The position numbers and the translations under genes are program-made. From assembly GCF_001513975.1 (NCBI RefSeq), contig NZ_KQ947987.1:657617-721616 (forward strand): 64,000 bases of DNA, in the 5' to 3' direction. Below are positions 35,701 through 44,413 of the stretch, in pieces. This DNA comes from Streptomyces curacoi. GTDB taxonomy: Bacteria > Actinomycetota > Actinomycetes > Streptomycetales > Streptomycetaceae. Under the pieces are notes generated by a model. The model had not been told where the DNA came from, searched no databases, and saw only the letters and a program-made list of their open reading frames with translations. Each line of letters starts with the position of its first letter. The stretch's first letter is position 1.

Positions 35701-38700
35701 GCCGCCGCCGGCCGCGGCCGGGGTCTGGGACTGGATCGGGCGCAGCAGCGAGTCGTACAGGGCGTACGAGGTGCGGTAGGTGGTGCCGTCGGCCGAGAGC
35801 TTGGCGACGGAGTTCCAGGACGCCTTGGTCTGGCTGATGCCGTAACCGTACTTCGCGCTGGGGCTGTCGCCGCCGCCCTTGGACCGGTTCGGCAGCCAGG
35901 TGGCGGTGAGCCGGCCGAGGGCGTCCCGGGTGTGCTCGGTGCGCTTGAGGTTGGTGTCGAGGGTGTGGGTGACCGTGCCACGTGCCGGGTCGAAGTAGGT
36001 GTACGACTTGTGGCTCTGGCCGTTCGACGCGAGCTTCGGGTAGGTGACGACGACGCTGTTGACCGGGCCACCAGAGGCCGGGAAGTAGGCCGTGCTGGTG
36101 GCGTTGCCCGCCGCGTCGACCACCTTGAGGGGCCTGCCCAGCTTGGCGGTGGCCGTGTCGAACGTCGTGGCGGTGACGGTCTGCCAGGAGCCCGTGCCGG
36201 GGTTGCGGTCGGCGGTGCCGCTCGCCGCTGGGTAAGCGATGGGGTGGCCGGTCCACGTGGGCAGGCCGAGCGTCGGGGTCTGGTCGGCCGTCCAGGCGGT
36301 CGCCGACGTGTTGTCGTACACGGTCGCGGCGTCGGAGAGCACGTCCCCGCGCGTGTCGGCGTTCTTCGGCAGCGACAGCTTGTCGTCGGTGGCCGCGCAC
36401 TCCTTGGCCACCGTACGGGTGCGGGAGACGAGCGAGGTCAGGCCCTTGTCGGCGTTGCGGGCGTACCAGGTGCGGGTGCAGGTCTCGTCGCCCGTCACCG
36501 ACCAGTCGCCGTGGTTCTCGGTGCGGGTGGTCATGCCGTACGTGTCGTCGTACGTGTACGAGGTGGCGGCGGTGCGCCACTTCTGGGTGGCCGTCAGCCA
36601 GGTGCGCTCGTAGGTGCGGGCCGTGCGTACGTAGTACGCCTTCGTGTTCGCGTACGACTTCTGCTGGCTGGCGGTCTGCTTGGACCAGAAGTTGTTGATC
36701 GTGAACGAGATCGGTGTGGCGCCGTCGTAGGTGATCTGCTGGCGCAGTTGGCCCGCGTACTGGTCGGAGTCGGTCGCGGCCGACAGGGTGACGCCGCCCG
36801 GCAACGCGATCGGCTCTACGCTCGCGGTGCGCGTGGTGCCGTCCGACTGCTTGTCGCCGTGCATGCCCTGCATGAACGACTTCACGGTCCGGGAGCGGGT
36901 GGCGCCCTTCTCACCGGTCCACGCGGTGACCTTCTGGTAGCCACGCCACACCGACCAGGTGCGCTCCTTCTCCTTGGTGAAGGGGTCGTCGTTGTAGTGC
37001 CAGGCCGGGGTGTCGTACTCGTAGGCGTACTCGACGGCCGGGTTCTTGCCCGCGGGATCGGAGGTGTTGACCGCGGTGACCCGGTACTTGTGGAACCAGT
37101 CCAGCGCCGGCTCGCCGCCGTTGATCGGCCAGAACACGGGGTAGCAGGACAGGGTGTTCTTGTCCTGCGCGGCCGGCATGTTGCTGCCGCGCACGCACTC
37201 GGGGTCGGAGAGCGCTACGGTCGTGACGGCGCCGGTCTCCGAGGTGATGGTGGAGATACGGGGCCGGGTCAGCGGAAGGATGTTTGCGCCGCCGGGCTGG
37301 GTGCCGCCCGCGACGCGGTTGGGCCGCTGCTGGTAGGTGAAGCCCACCTGCGGCAGGGAGACGGCCGTGCCGTTGAGACCGGTCCGTTTCAGCGAGGTGA
37401 GGGTGAGGACCTGGTCGGAGCTGTTGCCGATGTCCTGCCCGTCGAAGAACTCCTGGTCGAGGGCGTAGGAGTCCACCGGCTTGAAGGCATCCGGCTCGGC
37501 CGCCGTGGACCACACCTGGGTCTCGACGGCGCTGAGCCGCTTGCGTGTGAAGAACGACGGGCCGGTGGAGAGGCAGTCCGTCGCGTCGGACGCGCAGATC
37601 GAGTCGAACGGGACATCCGGCCAGTTGGTCGCGGTGTCCTTGGTCAGCGAGGCGCACGAGGAGGCCGTGCAGCGCTCCTTGTAGGAGAACGTCACCTTGG
37701 CGGAGGTAACCCCGGAGAACAGCGCGTCCGCGCGCTGCCCGTATCGGATCTCGGTCGGGTGGCCGCCGCGGGTGTACGACGCGAGCTTCGTCTTGTCGCC
37801 GTTCTTGGCGTAGTGGTTGGTCTCCTTGGCGTACCAGTAGGTCGCCGCGTTGCCGTGGACGTCCTGGACGAGGTCGAGGTTCCAACGCCATGCCTGGGTC
37901 TTGGCGCGGCCCGAGAATCCGGTGCCGGAGCCGTACCCGGGTTCGCCGCTGTCGTCGCCGAAGACGGGCACGGTCCAGGTGGAGTTGGTGCGCTCGGTGT
38001 CGGCGCCGGGCAGTTTGTTGCGGCCGAAGGTGTACGTGGTGCCGTCACCGGTGACGACGCGCCAGTACTCGCCCTTGCCGTCGCCCTTGCCGTCAACGAT
38101 GTCGTCGCCGTCGTCGCTGTTGTCGGCGCCGACCTCGTGGAAGACCTGGGAGGCGTCGTCGTTGGCCAGCCGCCAGGTGCCGCTGGTGTCGTCCTTGACG
38201 AGTTCGTTGGAGACTCCGTTGAGCACCAGTGAGGCGTTCTCGTACTTCCAGCACTGGTCGTTCTTGTCGGCCTGACCGTCGTCCTCGCAGCTGCCGTACT
38301 TACGCTCGACGTAGGACTCCGTCAGGGAGAATCCTTCACCGACCAGGGAGCCCTGGTTGTTGGTGTTGGCGGTACGGCCGTCGATGGACCCGGAGTCGTA
38401 CGCCAGCGTCAGCGGCGGCACGGGGCCGGCCGGGGCCGGGGGCAGGGTGATCGGGTACGACCAGCCGAACGAGCCAGAGGACTCACCGGCCTGCCAGGTC
38501 GAGGAGGGGGCCAGCGGGGTCGCCGCGAGGTCACCGCCACCGGCTGTGGACGTGGTGGTGTCGGCGGCCAGGGCCATGACCGTAGGCGCGGAGCGCGGGG
38601 CGACGGGCGTCTTCGCCGTCACGGTCTCCGCCTTGGCGTTGTTGGTGGAGTCCACCGGGGTGGTGGTGCGGCACTTGGGCTTCTCGGGGGTGGTCAGGGC

Positions 38701-39336
38701 ACATGCCGGGAGCCGTACCAGGCCCAGCCGGCTCGCCCAGTCGCCACCCACGGCGGAGGCGAACGAGCCGTAGTCCACGGTGACTTGGGCGGTGCCCGGC
38801 TCGCTCGTGCCCACGGTGAACAGCACACCGGTGACTCCGGCCCGCTCGGCGGCCTTCTGGTCGAGGACCCGGACGGTCGCCTTGCCGGAGGCGCGCTGCC
38901 TGCTTCCGGTCGTCCTCTCCCGGATGGTCTCGTTCTCAGCGGTCCTGCCCTTGGCCGTCTTCCGGTCGGGGGCGGACGCGGTGACGGCGGAGACGTCCAC
39001 GATGGTGCCGCTGACTGTCTCGGTGAGCGAGTCATGGGCGGTGCCGGCCTTCGGCCAGGAGGCGCGGCGTTCCGCTCGGGCCGAGGCGATCAGGCGCTGG
39101 TTGGCCTTCTTCTCGCGGGCGACCCGCTCGCGGGCCTTCTTGGCGCCCTGGCCGGTGATGGGGTGGACACGGCTGACCTTGGTGTCGGCCGAGTCGGGGA
39201 CGGGTGGGGTGGCCGCCGCGGCGACCGCGGAGGGCGTCACCGTCGTCGCGGTCAGTGCGACGAGCACGCCGAGGGCGGTGAGCACCGGCTGTCGGCCGGT
39301 GCGCTGCCTGTCCCCGCGCAAACGTGGTCTGAACAC
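32749..39336 (-). CDS. secreted RHS/YD-repeat toxin with C-terminal nuclease-like domain
   Basis: A 2195-residue polymorphic toxin. The GTG at 39336 starts a signal peptide (Arg-rich, then ALGVLVALTATTV, cleavage after AVAAA). A Thr/Ala-rich N-terminal region leads to a SpvB-like segment (GWSYPITLPPAPAG) and then many YD repeats. The RHS core ends with REYDASTGQFLSVDP and NPTTLSDPSGLG (about residues 1914-1925). The last 270 residues are the variable toxin region. Its final 115 (FQIALTLAIHGHEVMSR, AGDAWVDDKRAEFKAM, QKVDMAIVDLR) resemble the restriction-endonuclease-like CdiA C-terminal nucleases, with D...ExK as EFK. The RHS shell encloses and releases the toxin. It follows the LamG gene by 109 bp. 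Confidence 0.88.
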   Translation of the reverse strand: MFRPRLRGDRQRTGRQPVLTALGVLVALTATTVTPSAVAAAATPPVPDSADTKVSRVHPITGQGAKKARERVAREKKANQRLIASARAERRASWPKAGTAHDSLTETVSGTIVDVSAVTASAPDRKTAKGRTAENETIRERTTGSRQRASGKATVRVLDQKAAERAGVTGVLFTVGTSEPGTAQVTVDYGSFASAVGGDWASRLGLVRLPACALTTPEKPKCRTTTPVDSTNNAKAETVTAKTPVAPRSAPTVMALAADTTTSTAGGGDLAATPLAPSSTWQAGESSGSFGWSYPITLPPAPAGPVPPLTLAYDSGSIDGRTANTNNQGSLVGEGFSLTESYVERKYGSCEDDGQADKNDQCWKYENASLVLNGVSNELVKDDTSGTWRLANDDASQVFHEVGADNSDDGDDIVDGKGDGKGEYWRVVTGDGTTYTFGRNKLPGADTERTNSTWTVPVFGDDSGEPGYGSGTGFSGRAKTQAWRWNLDLVQDVHGNAATYWYAKETNHYAKNGDKTKLASYTRGGHPTEIRYGQRADALFSGVTSAKVTFSYKERCTASSCASLTKDTATNWPDVPFDSICASDATDCLSTGPSFFTRKRLSAVETQVWSTAAEPDAFKPVDSYALDQEFFDGQDIGNSSDQVLTLTSLKRTGLNGTAVSLPQVGFTYQQRPNRVAGGTQPGGANILPLTRPRISTITSETGAVTTVALSDPECVRGSNMPAAQDKNTLSCYPVFWPINGGEPALDWFHKYRVTAVNTSDPAGKNPAVEYAYEYDTPAWHYNDDPFTKEKERTWSVWRGYQKVTAWTGEKGATRSRTVKSFMQGMHGDKQSDGTTRTASVEPIALPGGVTLSAATDSDQYAGQLRQQITYDGATPISFTINNFWSKQTASQQKSYANTKAYYVRTARTYERTWLTATQKWRTAATSYTYDDTYGMTTRTENHGDWSVTGDETCTRTWYARNADKGLTSLVSRTRTVAKECAATDDKLSLPKNADTRGDVLSDAATVYDNTSATAWTADQTPTLGLPTWTGHPIAYPAASGTADRNPGTGSWQTVTATTFDTATAKLGRPLKVVDAAGNATSTAYFPASGGPVNSVVVTYPKLASNGQSHKSYTYFDPARGTVTHTLDTNLKRTEHTRDALGRLTATWLPNRSKGGGDSPSAKYGYGISQTKASWNSVAKLSADGTTYRTSYALYDSLLRPIQSQTPAAAGGGRVLSDTRYDSRGLAVITQNDAYDNTTAPNGEYTGVEYAQSPKQNDTVYDGAGRAVKTTLSSWGVKKWDTTTAYTGDSVATSALEGGTASRVITDVLGRTKETRTYAGPNPNDTQYGAAQGTSYTKVAFTYTPDGKQETVTGPDGSVWSYTYDLAGRQATATDPDKGTTTTKYTVLDQVDHTKDAKGQFLYYGYDELGRKTGLWHTGRTDASKLAAWTYDSLLKGHVDQSIRYENGVGQPNSKAYVKAVTAYDGMNRPTATTLTLPDTDPLVTSGAVAATTTFGTAYRLDGTVNNTKEPAVGGLSAETVETLYNDAGLPVKQSGISGYLLGVDYSALGQVHQYQLGTSASAKRLFISRTYEAGTGRLLTSSTDDQTRGPVQDLQYRYDQTGNVTSISDHADTGSGTDHQCFAYDGQKRLTQAWTPKTADCSTSGRTVANLGGAAPYWNSYTYTASGQRQTETRNTATPSPVTTTYCYDQARKHALKSTTTSATCDPAAAQYTYDEAGNTQTRAESVGSTTKQSLLWNPEGRLAKLTEGSTATDYLYDADGALLIRRDGASNGETVLYLGATEVHLKGTKKWANRYYTVAGAAIALRTNATGTEKLQFLSGDHHATSTVAVSADSTQTLSKRYTTPFGTARGSAVGTWPDDKGFLGKSVDSGTGLTQVGAREYDASTGQFLSVDPLLMPDQHQSLNGYGYANNNPTTLSDPSGLGVPECHTGEISCTGGIPDTKEERERKGWKPRKTGGTSTVYNQGRSGKAPAGAPRYSRYLEQILFTNADIAAKLRKERVNQILDGKWDLTNYIEEAVEDVEEQTCHRGARDGCGAYNLAKDLMEMFGPDRDEAEEIMERIDESWKRKNKQGESGFAFDDDAEFQIALTLAIHGHEVMSRNDDQLAPHAGDAWVDDKRAEFKAMTSHRSDGLRKHLQKADEKQKVDMAIVDLRPGGMSEDAAEDGIRQFKRGAEGNVQRIIIFGRDYMIDEEL

Positions 39337-39445
39337 GGTCTGCTTTCTGGTGAGGGGGGTGGGTAGGGCGGCCCGGTCGGGCCGCCGGTGGACACGGGCA
39401 GGGCGCGGGCCGTCGGACGACCCGCGCCCCTGTGGTGCCGTGCGG

Positions 39446-42400
39446 TCAGTCGCCGACGACCGCGGTTTTGTGGTGGGCGCTCTGCACCGCGCCCGCCCAC
39501 ATCCGGATGTGGTTGACACGGCCCGGCGTGTGGTTGCCCCACACGCTGTTCAGCCAGCCCTTGCCGATGGCGGCGCCGCCGCTGCTCGCCGCGGCCGTGA
39601 ACTCGGTGGGCTCGCCCTGCCGGTCGACGAGGAACAGGGAGATCTGCCGGCTCTGGGCGTCGTAGGCACCGACGAGCTGGACCTCGGTGCCGAGGACCGC
39701 CGTGTCGTCGCTCTGCACGGAGGCGCCCGTGCCGTCGGCGGTCAGCCGGCCGAAGTGCCAGCGGCCGAGCGCCCACTTCTCCGAGAGCGGTTCGCCGGTG
39801 TTCTCGTCGAGGACCGGATCACCGTTCTCGTCGAGCACCTCGTGACCGGTGCTGTCCACACCGGTCTTCTCGAACCACAAGCCCCAGGACGAGCCGGTCT
39901 CCGTGCGCTGGCCGAGGATCTGCGTGCGGTGGCCGTTCGGCTTGTCCACCAGCGCGGCGCCGTCGACGAGTGCCTCGACGGCCACGGTGAAGGAGCCGGT
40001 GGCGTCAACGAGCGGAGAGCTCGACTCGGCGCCGCCGGTGCCGTCCAGGACGATGGACTCGTCCGCCAGTCGGGCACCGCCGCCCAGGGTGATGGTGGGC
40101 CCGTAACCGCTGGTGGTGTCCTGGACGGTCGTGCCGGAGGCACCGGAGGCGTTCAGGTCGGCCACCAGCTCCAGCTGGGGCATGCCCGTGCCGTCGGGGC
40201 CGTCGGTGAGCCTGGCCTCGGTGGCGATCTCCTCGGCGGACTTGGCGTCCTGCCAGACGGTCACCTCGTCGATCTCACCGCCGAAGTGGTCCACGTGGCT
40301 GCCCTTGTACTTGGCCCGGCCGATCTGGAATCGGCCGCCCGCGGACCAGTTGGTTGTGATGGTGTCGGTGCCCTGGAGCTGCCCGTTCATGTAGAGCGCG
40401 AGGACGTTCTTGTCGTGGTCCACGACCGCGGCCAGATGCGTCCACACATCCGTCTGTGCCGGGCTCTTGGCATCGACGCGCTGGTTGTCCATGGAAGTGG
40501 AGGCGGCGTCCGCGTCGGGCAGCCGTACGCACCAGGTCTTCGTGCTTTCGCAGTAGCCGAGGAAGAACGGGCTGTAATACGTGCCGTCCTGGCTCACGGC
40601 GGTGAAGAACCGACCGGTCGTGTCGAGGCGGACCCAGGCGGCGACAGTGTATGAGGCGGCCGTCTGCAGGACCGGCTCGGCGGTCGCCGCGTATGCCGAG
40701 TTCGCCAGCTTCAGCGCCTGGTCCGGTCCGAGCACAGCCGGTTCGGTGTCCGTCGCGGGCTGCTTGACGATCTCGCCGCGCCGCCCGTTGGACGAACGGA
40801 CCGCGCCGGACAGGGTCAGGTCGTCGCGCAGCGCGCTGTCGGTGGTCGAGGTGTCCACTGCAGCGCCGCCGGTCTCGTCGAAGTTCCAGTGCGCGACGGG
40901 CTTCGGCCCCTCGTCCACCAGGAAGCGGACGATCTGCTCGTCGCCGCCGTTCGGGTAGCCGGCGGACCTGGCCTGGACGTGCAGCAGATAGGTGCCGGAG
41001 GACGGCGGGGTGAACGTGGCCCGGTAGGTGGCGCCGCTCTTCCAGTCCGACCACGCGGAGTTCGAGGAGAGCCTGTACCGGTAGCCGGTGTTGGTGCCGG
41101 CCTCGCCGGGGGCGGGCCCGAAGAGTGCGGTGCCGGACTTGCCGGGGCCACCGCCCACCGTGCAGGTGCCGCCGGTCACGCACTCGCTGTAGACGGTCCA
41201 GGAGGTGACGCTCGGCTTCTGCGGGGCCTTGCTGTCGACGAGGAAGTAGCACCACGGGGAGTAGGGGCCGGTCAGATGGCTGTCGTCGCCGTTGTACAGC
41301 GACTGGGTGGCGGCCCGGTAGCGGTGCAGTTTCCCGTCGGCGAGCGGGTTGTCCCAGTCCTTGGTCTGCGCCGGGAAGTTCTTCAGGCTGCTGCTGTACG
41401 AGACATGGCCCGAGGTCGGTTTCAGGGATCCGGTGCTCGGCTGAGGCGCATCGGACCATGTGGTGCCGTTCTTGACGTCCACGTCGAAGTAGACCCGCAG
41501 CCGCCCGCCGGACTCACCGCCGGCCGCCGTCTCCGGAGTGGCCAGCAGATCGGGCTTCGGGTCGGTGATCATGCTGGGGGACGACTCCGACTTGCTGCAC
41601 ACCCGGCTCGCACCGGCCCTGATGCCGTACGCGGTGGGCGTGGCCGGCTTGCTGACGTAGTCGACCTTGAGGACGGCGTCGTCGTCGAAACGCTTCCAGG
41701 AGACGGTGTCCGACTCGTCCTTGGCCATGAGCATCAGCGTCAGCCGGGGGAACGCGCCGTTCGCGAAGGACCTGACGGTCGGGGTCAGGTTCTCGTCCTT
41801 CTCCTCTGCGTTGTCCTTGAACTTGATCGGTGCCGCGGGCTGGGCCGGCGAGCAGTTGGAGCCGCGTCCGGCCGAGACATGCCGGTCGCCCATCTGGTCC
41901 AGCTTCGTCGGGCCGGGCCATTTGCTGGCCTTGGTGATGTTGTTGGTCCGCTCCAGGTCGACCCAACGGGCGTCACAGGAGAACGACCAGGTCTCCGTCA
42001 CCCAGAACTCGGCGTCCAGGATGTGCTTGCCCTTGAGTTTGTCCGGGGCGAACTCGAAGTACATCCGGTTCACATAGCCGCTGCCGCAGTAGTACGAGAT
42101 GCCGCCGATCACGGCGGTGCCGCACTTGCCGACGCTCATGCCGTTGGTGCCGCCGGAGAAGTTGTAGAAGACATCGCCGTCGGACGACAGCACCGTGCGC
42201 TCGCCCTCGTTGAGTTCCACGGCCGGGTCTATGTACAAGGGCAGTTCGGCCTTCGTGGTGTCCGCGACGAGGCCGGCGTCGGGGACGACACGGACGGAGT
42301 CCTCGTCCAGGACGACGTCCATCACCGCCGACTCGTCGCCCGAGCGCGGACCCTCCAGGGGGTCCTCACGCACGGGCGGGTTCACCGGGATGGGCTCGGG

Positions 42401-43213
42401 GTCGGCCTCGTCGGCGGTGGCCGCTCCCAGAGGCCGACGGTCGGCGATCTGCGCGGACATGCCCTCGTCGGTGGCCGGCGCTCCGGCGGAGTTCCACATC
42501 CGAGCGCTCGGCGAACGGAAGACGACCTGGCCGTTGCCGTCGACCACCTCCATGCTGCCCGTGGCGCCCGGGCGCACGGCCAGGCCCTCGGCGTCCAGGC
42601 CGTACTCGATGCTCTTCAGAGCGGGGTCGGCGGCGGCGTCGAGCGTCTCGACCTCCAGCACCTGCCGGAAACCCTCGGGCGTCGCGGTCAGGATGAGGTT
42701 GACGTCGGGGCGCACGTTCTCGTAGACGGCACGGGTGCCGTCCAGGCGCGGCTCGGGCAGGGTGCCCGGCCAGCCGAGCGTCACCGAGCGGCCCGCCTCG
42801 CCGATGGTGACCAGGCCGCTGCCGGGGCCGCCGCCGGAGAAGGTGAGGTCGACGGTGGCGGCCTTCGGGCCGATCGATCCGTCCGCGCGCTTCACGAGCG
42901 TGGCGTCGGGCCGTGTCCAGCCGCCGTCCTGCTCGGCGACCCGCACCGGGACGATCGACTTCTCCAGGGTGAGGGTGGTGCCGTCCGGGTTGGCGAACAC
43001 CGTGTCGCGCTCGGTGCGTTCGGCGACCACCTCGACCCGCTCACCGGTGGCCTCGGCCTCGGCCAGCGCCACTTCGGAGGGGGTCCTCGGGGTTTCCGGC
43101 GCGGCACTCGCCGACTGCACGGCGAACGGCGCGCCCGGGGCCACCGTCAGGGCCAGGGTCAGGGCGAGCGCGGCGGCGGACAGCCGTGCGGCGCGTCGTC
43201 GGTTCCGTCTCAT
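39446..43213 (-). CDS. secreted LamG-domain protein upstream of the RHS toxin
   Basis: A 1255-residue exported protein. Residues 1-38 form a signal peptide (RRNRRRAAR, hydrophobic core, SASAA). The N-terminal half carries a domain common in actinomycete RHS partners (KAATVDLTFSGGG, YENVRPDVNLILTATPEGF) and a DNRLRE-like beta region (VNRMYFEFAPDKLKGKHILD). Two LamG/concanavalin-like domains follow (about 790-1030 and 1035-1250; SYTVAAWVRLDTTGRFFTA, VDHFGGEIDEVTVWQD). It probably binds cell-surface glycans or forms the secretion/attachment partner of the RHS protein. GGAG precedes the ATG at 43213. It opens the three-gene toxin operon. Confidence 0.85.
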   Translation of the reverse strand: MRRNRRRAARLSAAALALTLALTVAPGAPFAVQSASAAPETPRTPSEVALAEAEATGERVEVVAERTERDTVFANPDGTTLTLEKSIVPVRVAEQDGGWTRPDATLVKRADGSIGPKAATVDLTFSGGGPGSGLVTIGEAGRSVTLGWPGTLPEPRLDGTRAVYENVRPDVNLILTATPEGFRQVLEVETLDAAADPALKSIEYGLDAEGLAVRPGATGSMEVVDGNGQVVFRSPSARMWNSAGAPATDEGMSAQIADRRPLGAATADEADPEPIPVNPPVREDPLEGPRSGDESAVMDVVLDEDSVRVVPDAGLVADTTKAELPLYIDPAVELNEGERTVLSSDGDVFYNFSGGTNGMSVGKCGTAVIGGISYYCGSGYVNRMYFEFAPDKLKGKHILDAEFWVTETWSFSCDARWVDLERTNNITKASKWPGPTKLDQMGDRHVSAGRGSNCSPAQPAAPIKFKDNAEEKDENLTPTVRSFANGAFPRLTLMLMAKDESDTVSWKRFDDDAVLKVDYVSKPATPTAYGIRAGASRVCSKSESSPSMITDPKPDLLATPETAAGGESGGRLRVYFDVDVKNGTTWSDAPQPSTGSLKPTSGHVSYSSSLKNFPAQTKDWDNPLADGKLHRYRAATQSLYNGDDSHLTGPYSPWCYFLVDSKAPQKPSVTSWTVYSECVTGGTCTVGGGPGKSGTALFGPAPGEAGTNTGYRYRLSSNSAWSDWKSGATYRATFTPPSSGTYLLHVQARSAGYPNGGDEQIVRFLVDEGPKPVAHWNFDETGGAAVDTSTTDSALRDDLTLSGAVRSSNGRRGEIVKQPATDTEPAVLGPDQALKLANSAYAATAEPVLQTAASYTVAAWVRLDTTGRFFTAVSQDGTYYSPFFLGYCESTKTWCVRLPDADAASTSMDNQRVDAKSPAQTDVWTHLAAVVDHDKNVLALYMNGQLQGTDTITTNWSAGGRFQIGRAKYKGSHVDHFGGEIDEVTVWQDAKSAEEIATEARLTDGPDGTGMPQLELVADLNASGASGTTVQDTTSGYGPTITLGGGARLADESIVLDGTGGAESSSPLVDATGSFTVAVEALVDGAALVDKPNGHRTQILGQRTETGSSWGLWFEKTGVDSTGHEVLDENGDPVLDENTGEPLSEKWALGRWHFGRLTADGTGASVQSDDTAVLGTEVQLVGAYDAQSRQISLFLVDRQGEPTEFTAAASSGGAAIGKGWLNSVWGNHTPGRVNHIRMWAGAVQSAHHKTAVVGD

Positions 43214-43704
43214 GACGGTCTCCGTACGGCAGCCCGGCCGTCGGCGGAGGGAATTCGGGGGGTGGACATGGATCAGAACCGTTTCGCATGAAGAGCCCGG
43301 TGCGGGACCGGGCGAAAGCGGACATAAATAGAACTGGTGCTCGAATTCAGGGTCGTGGGAGGGTGTGTCAACGGAGCAATGCACGGCCGCAGACCGGCAC
43401 GGACGCCGCGATCAGCTGTCCGGCGAAATCAGGGGTGCGGCGCCTTCGGTCGTACGCCGCCGAGGAGGCGCAGGAAGGGGGCGGCCCGCGGAGCTACGGC
43501 CGACGGCAGAGGGGTCGGGACGACGGGATGCCATGCCCCGCCACCGAGAGAATCACCGAACCGGGCGGCGCCGCGGCTCTAACCGGCCACTCACTCCCGG
43601 TCGACGCCAACGCGCATGACCGACTGCATGAACCAGCACTGCGGCCCCCCCGGCGCCCCTACTTCTGACCTGTTCGTTCGCAGAGTACATGGAAGGTTCA
43701 CAAG
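43214..43704. other. gene-poor upstream region of the LamG-RHS operon
   Basis: These 491 bases have lower GC and only short unsupported frames on both strands. They must contain the promoter of the minus-strand LamG gene, but I see no clear -10/-35 pair or repeat. Confidence 0.4.
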
Positions 43705-43890
43705 TTGACGAGAGTGTGCCTGAGAGGTGATGTGCTGCCCGTCGACACCTCGCTGGCCGCTTCTGACCCCCAGGTGCAGGCCGGCGCGCTGAGGGGGGTC
43801 GCTCAAGCCCTGCCCGCGCTGGTGGCGGGAACCGTCGTCCAGCAGGGCGGGCAGGCGCTATCCAATGCCCTTTCATCATCAGGGAGTTGA
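43705..43890 (+). CDS. small hypothetical protein (61 aa)
   Basis: A frame starting with TTG, nine bases after GGAAGG, has coding-like codon use (mostly G/C in third position) for LPVDTSLAASDPQVQAGALR and VVQQGGQALSNALSSSGS. I do not recognise it. It stands 106 bp before the HNHG-motif gene pair on the same strand and could be its first gene. The TTG also reads as a TTGACG -35 box, so the region may instead be promoter. Confidence 0.3.
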   Translation: MTRVCLRGDVLPVDTSLAASDPQVQAGALRGVAQALPALVAGTVVQQGGQALSNALSSSGS

Positions 43891-43996
43891 GGAGAACGAC
43901 TCCCTGACGGCCGACGGGACCCGGGATGACCCGTTTCGGCTGCCGACATCTGCGCGCGCGGATACAGTGCTGGGACCAGTGGGGGAGAAGACATAC

Positions 43997-44413
43997 GTGG
44001 ACGAGCTGACCTTCGCCGCGACGACAGTGTTCGCGGCACTTCTCAGCCAGGCATCACAGGACACCTACGCGAAGGCGCGGGACATCATCCGGCGCTTGCT
44101 GCGACGCGGCGACCAGCCGGACACCGCAGCCGAGTTGGAGCGCCTCGACCAGGATCGAGCGAGTGTGATGGAGTGTTCCGAGCCCGCGCGGGACGAGGCG
44201 GCACGCAGGGCAGCCGCGGGGTGGGCGCTGGGCTTGGAAGGACGCCTGCGCGCGGACCATGAGGCCTTCGAGGAGCTGCGGGCGCTTGCGGAAAGGAACG
44301 GGCCGGCCACGGTGATCAACCAACACAACCACGGCTCGGGCACCTTCATCAACGGCAGTGTCGCCGGGGGGCTCACCATCAATCACGGCGCGGCGCATGG
44401 CAGAGACACCTGA
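43997..44413 (+). CDS. hypothetical protein with C-terminal HNHG/GTFINGSV motif
   Basis: A 138-residue protein of unknown family. It begins with a hydrophobic/helical segment (LTFAATTVFAALLSQASQDT), continues with a charged helical region (ARDIIRRLLRRGDQPDTAAE, ERLDQDRASVMECSE) and ends with INQHNHGSGTFINGSVAGG and LTINHGAAHGRDT. The GTG at 43997 has GGGGGAGA in front; a GTG at 43979 is an alternative. Its end overlaps the next gene, which carries the same motif. The Gly/Asn/His tail resembles beta-like low-complexity segments of actinomycete conflict/NACHT-associated proteins. Function unknown. Confidence 0.6.
   Translation: MDELTFAATTVFAALLSQASQDTYAKARDIIRRLLRRGDQPDTAAELERLDQDRASVMECSEPARDEAARRAAAGWALGLEGRLRADHEAFEELRALAERNGPATVINQHNHGSGTFINGSVAGGLTINHGAAHGRDT

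Noticed and set aside
32926..38232. Very long plus-strand frame opposite the RHS gene
   Set aside because: It is the mirror of the RHS coding strand and has low-complexity Val/Gly/Arg composition with no domain.
40889..43291. 800-codon plus-strand frame opposite the LamG gene
   Set aside because: It is an antisense shadow; the minus strand has clear LamG domains and a signal peptide.
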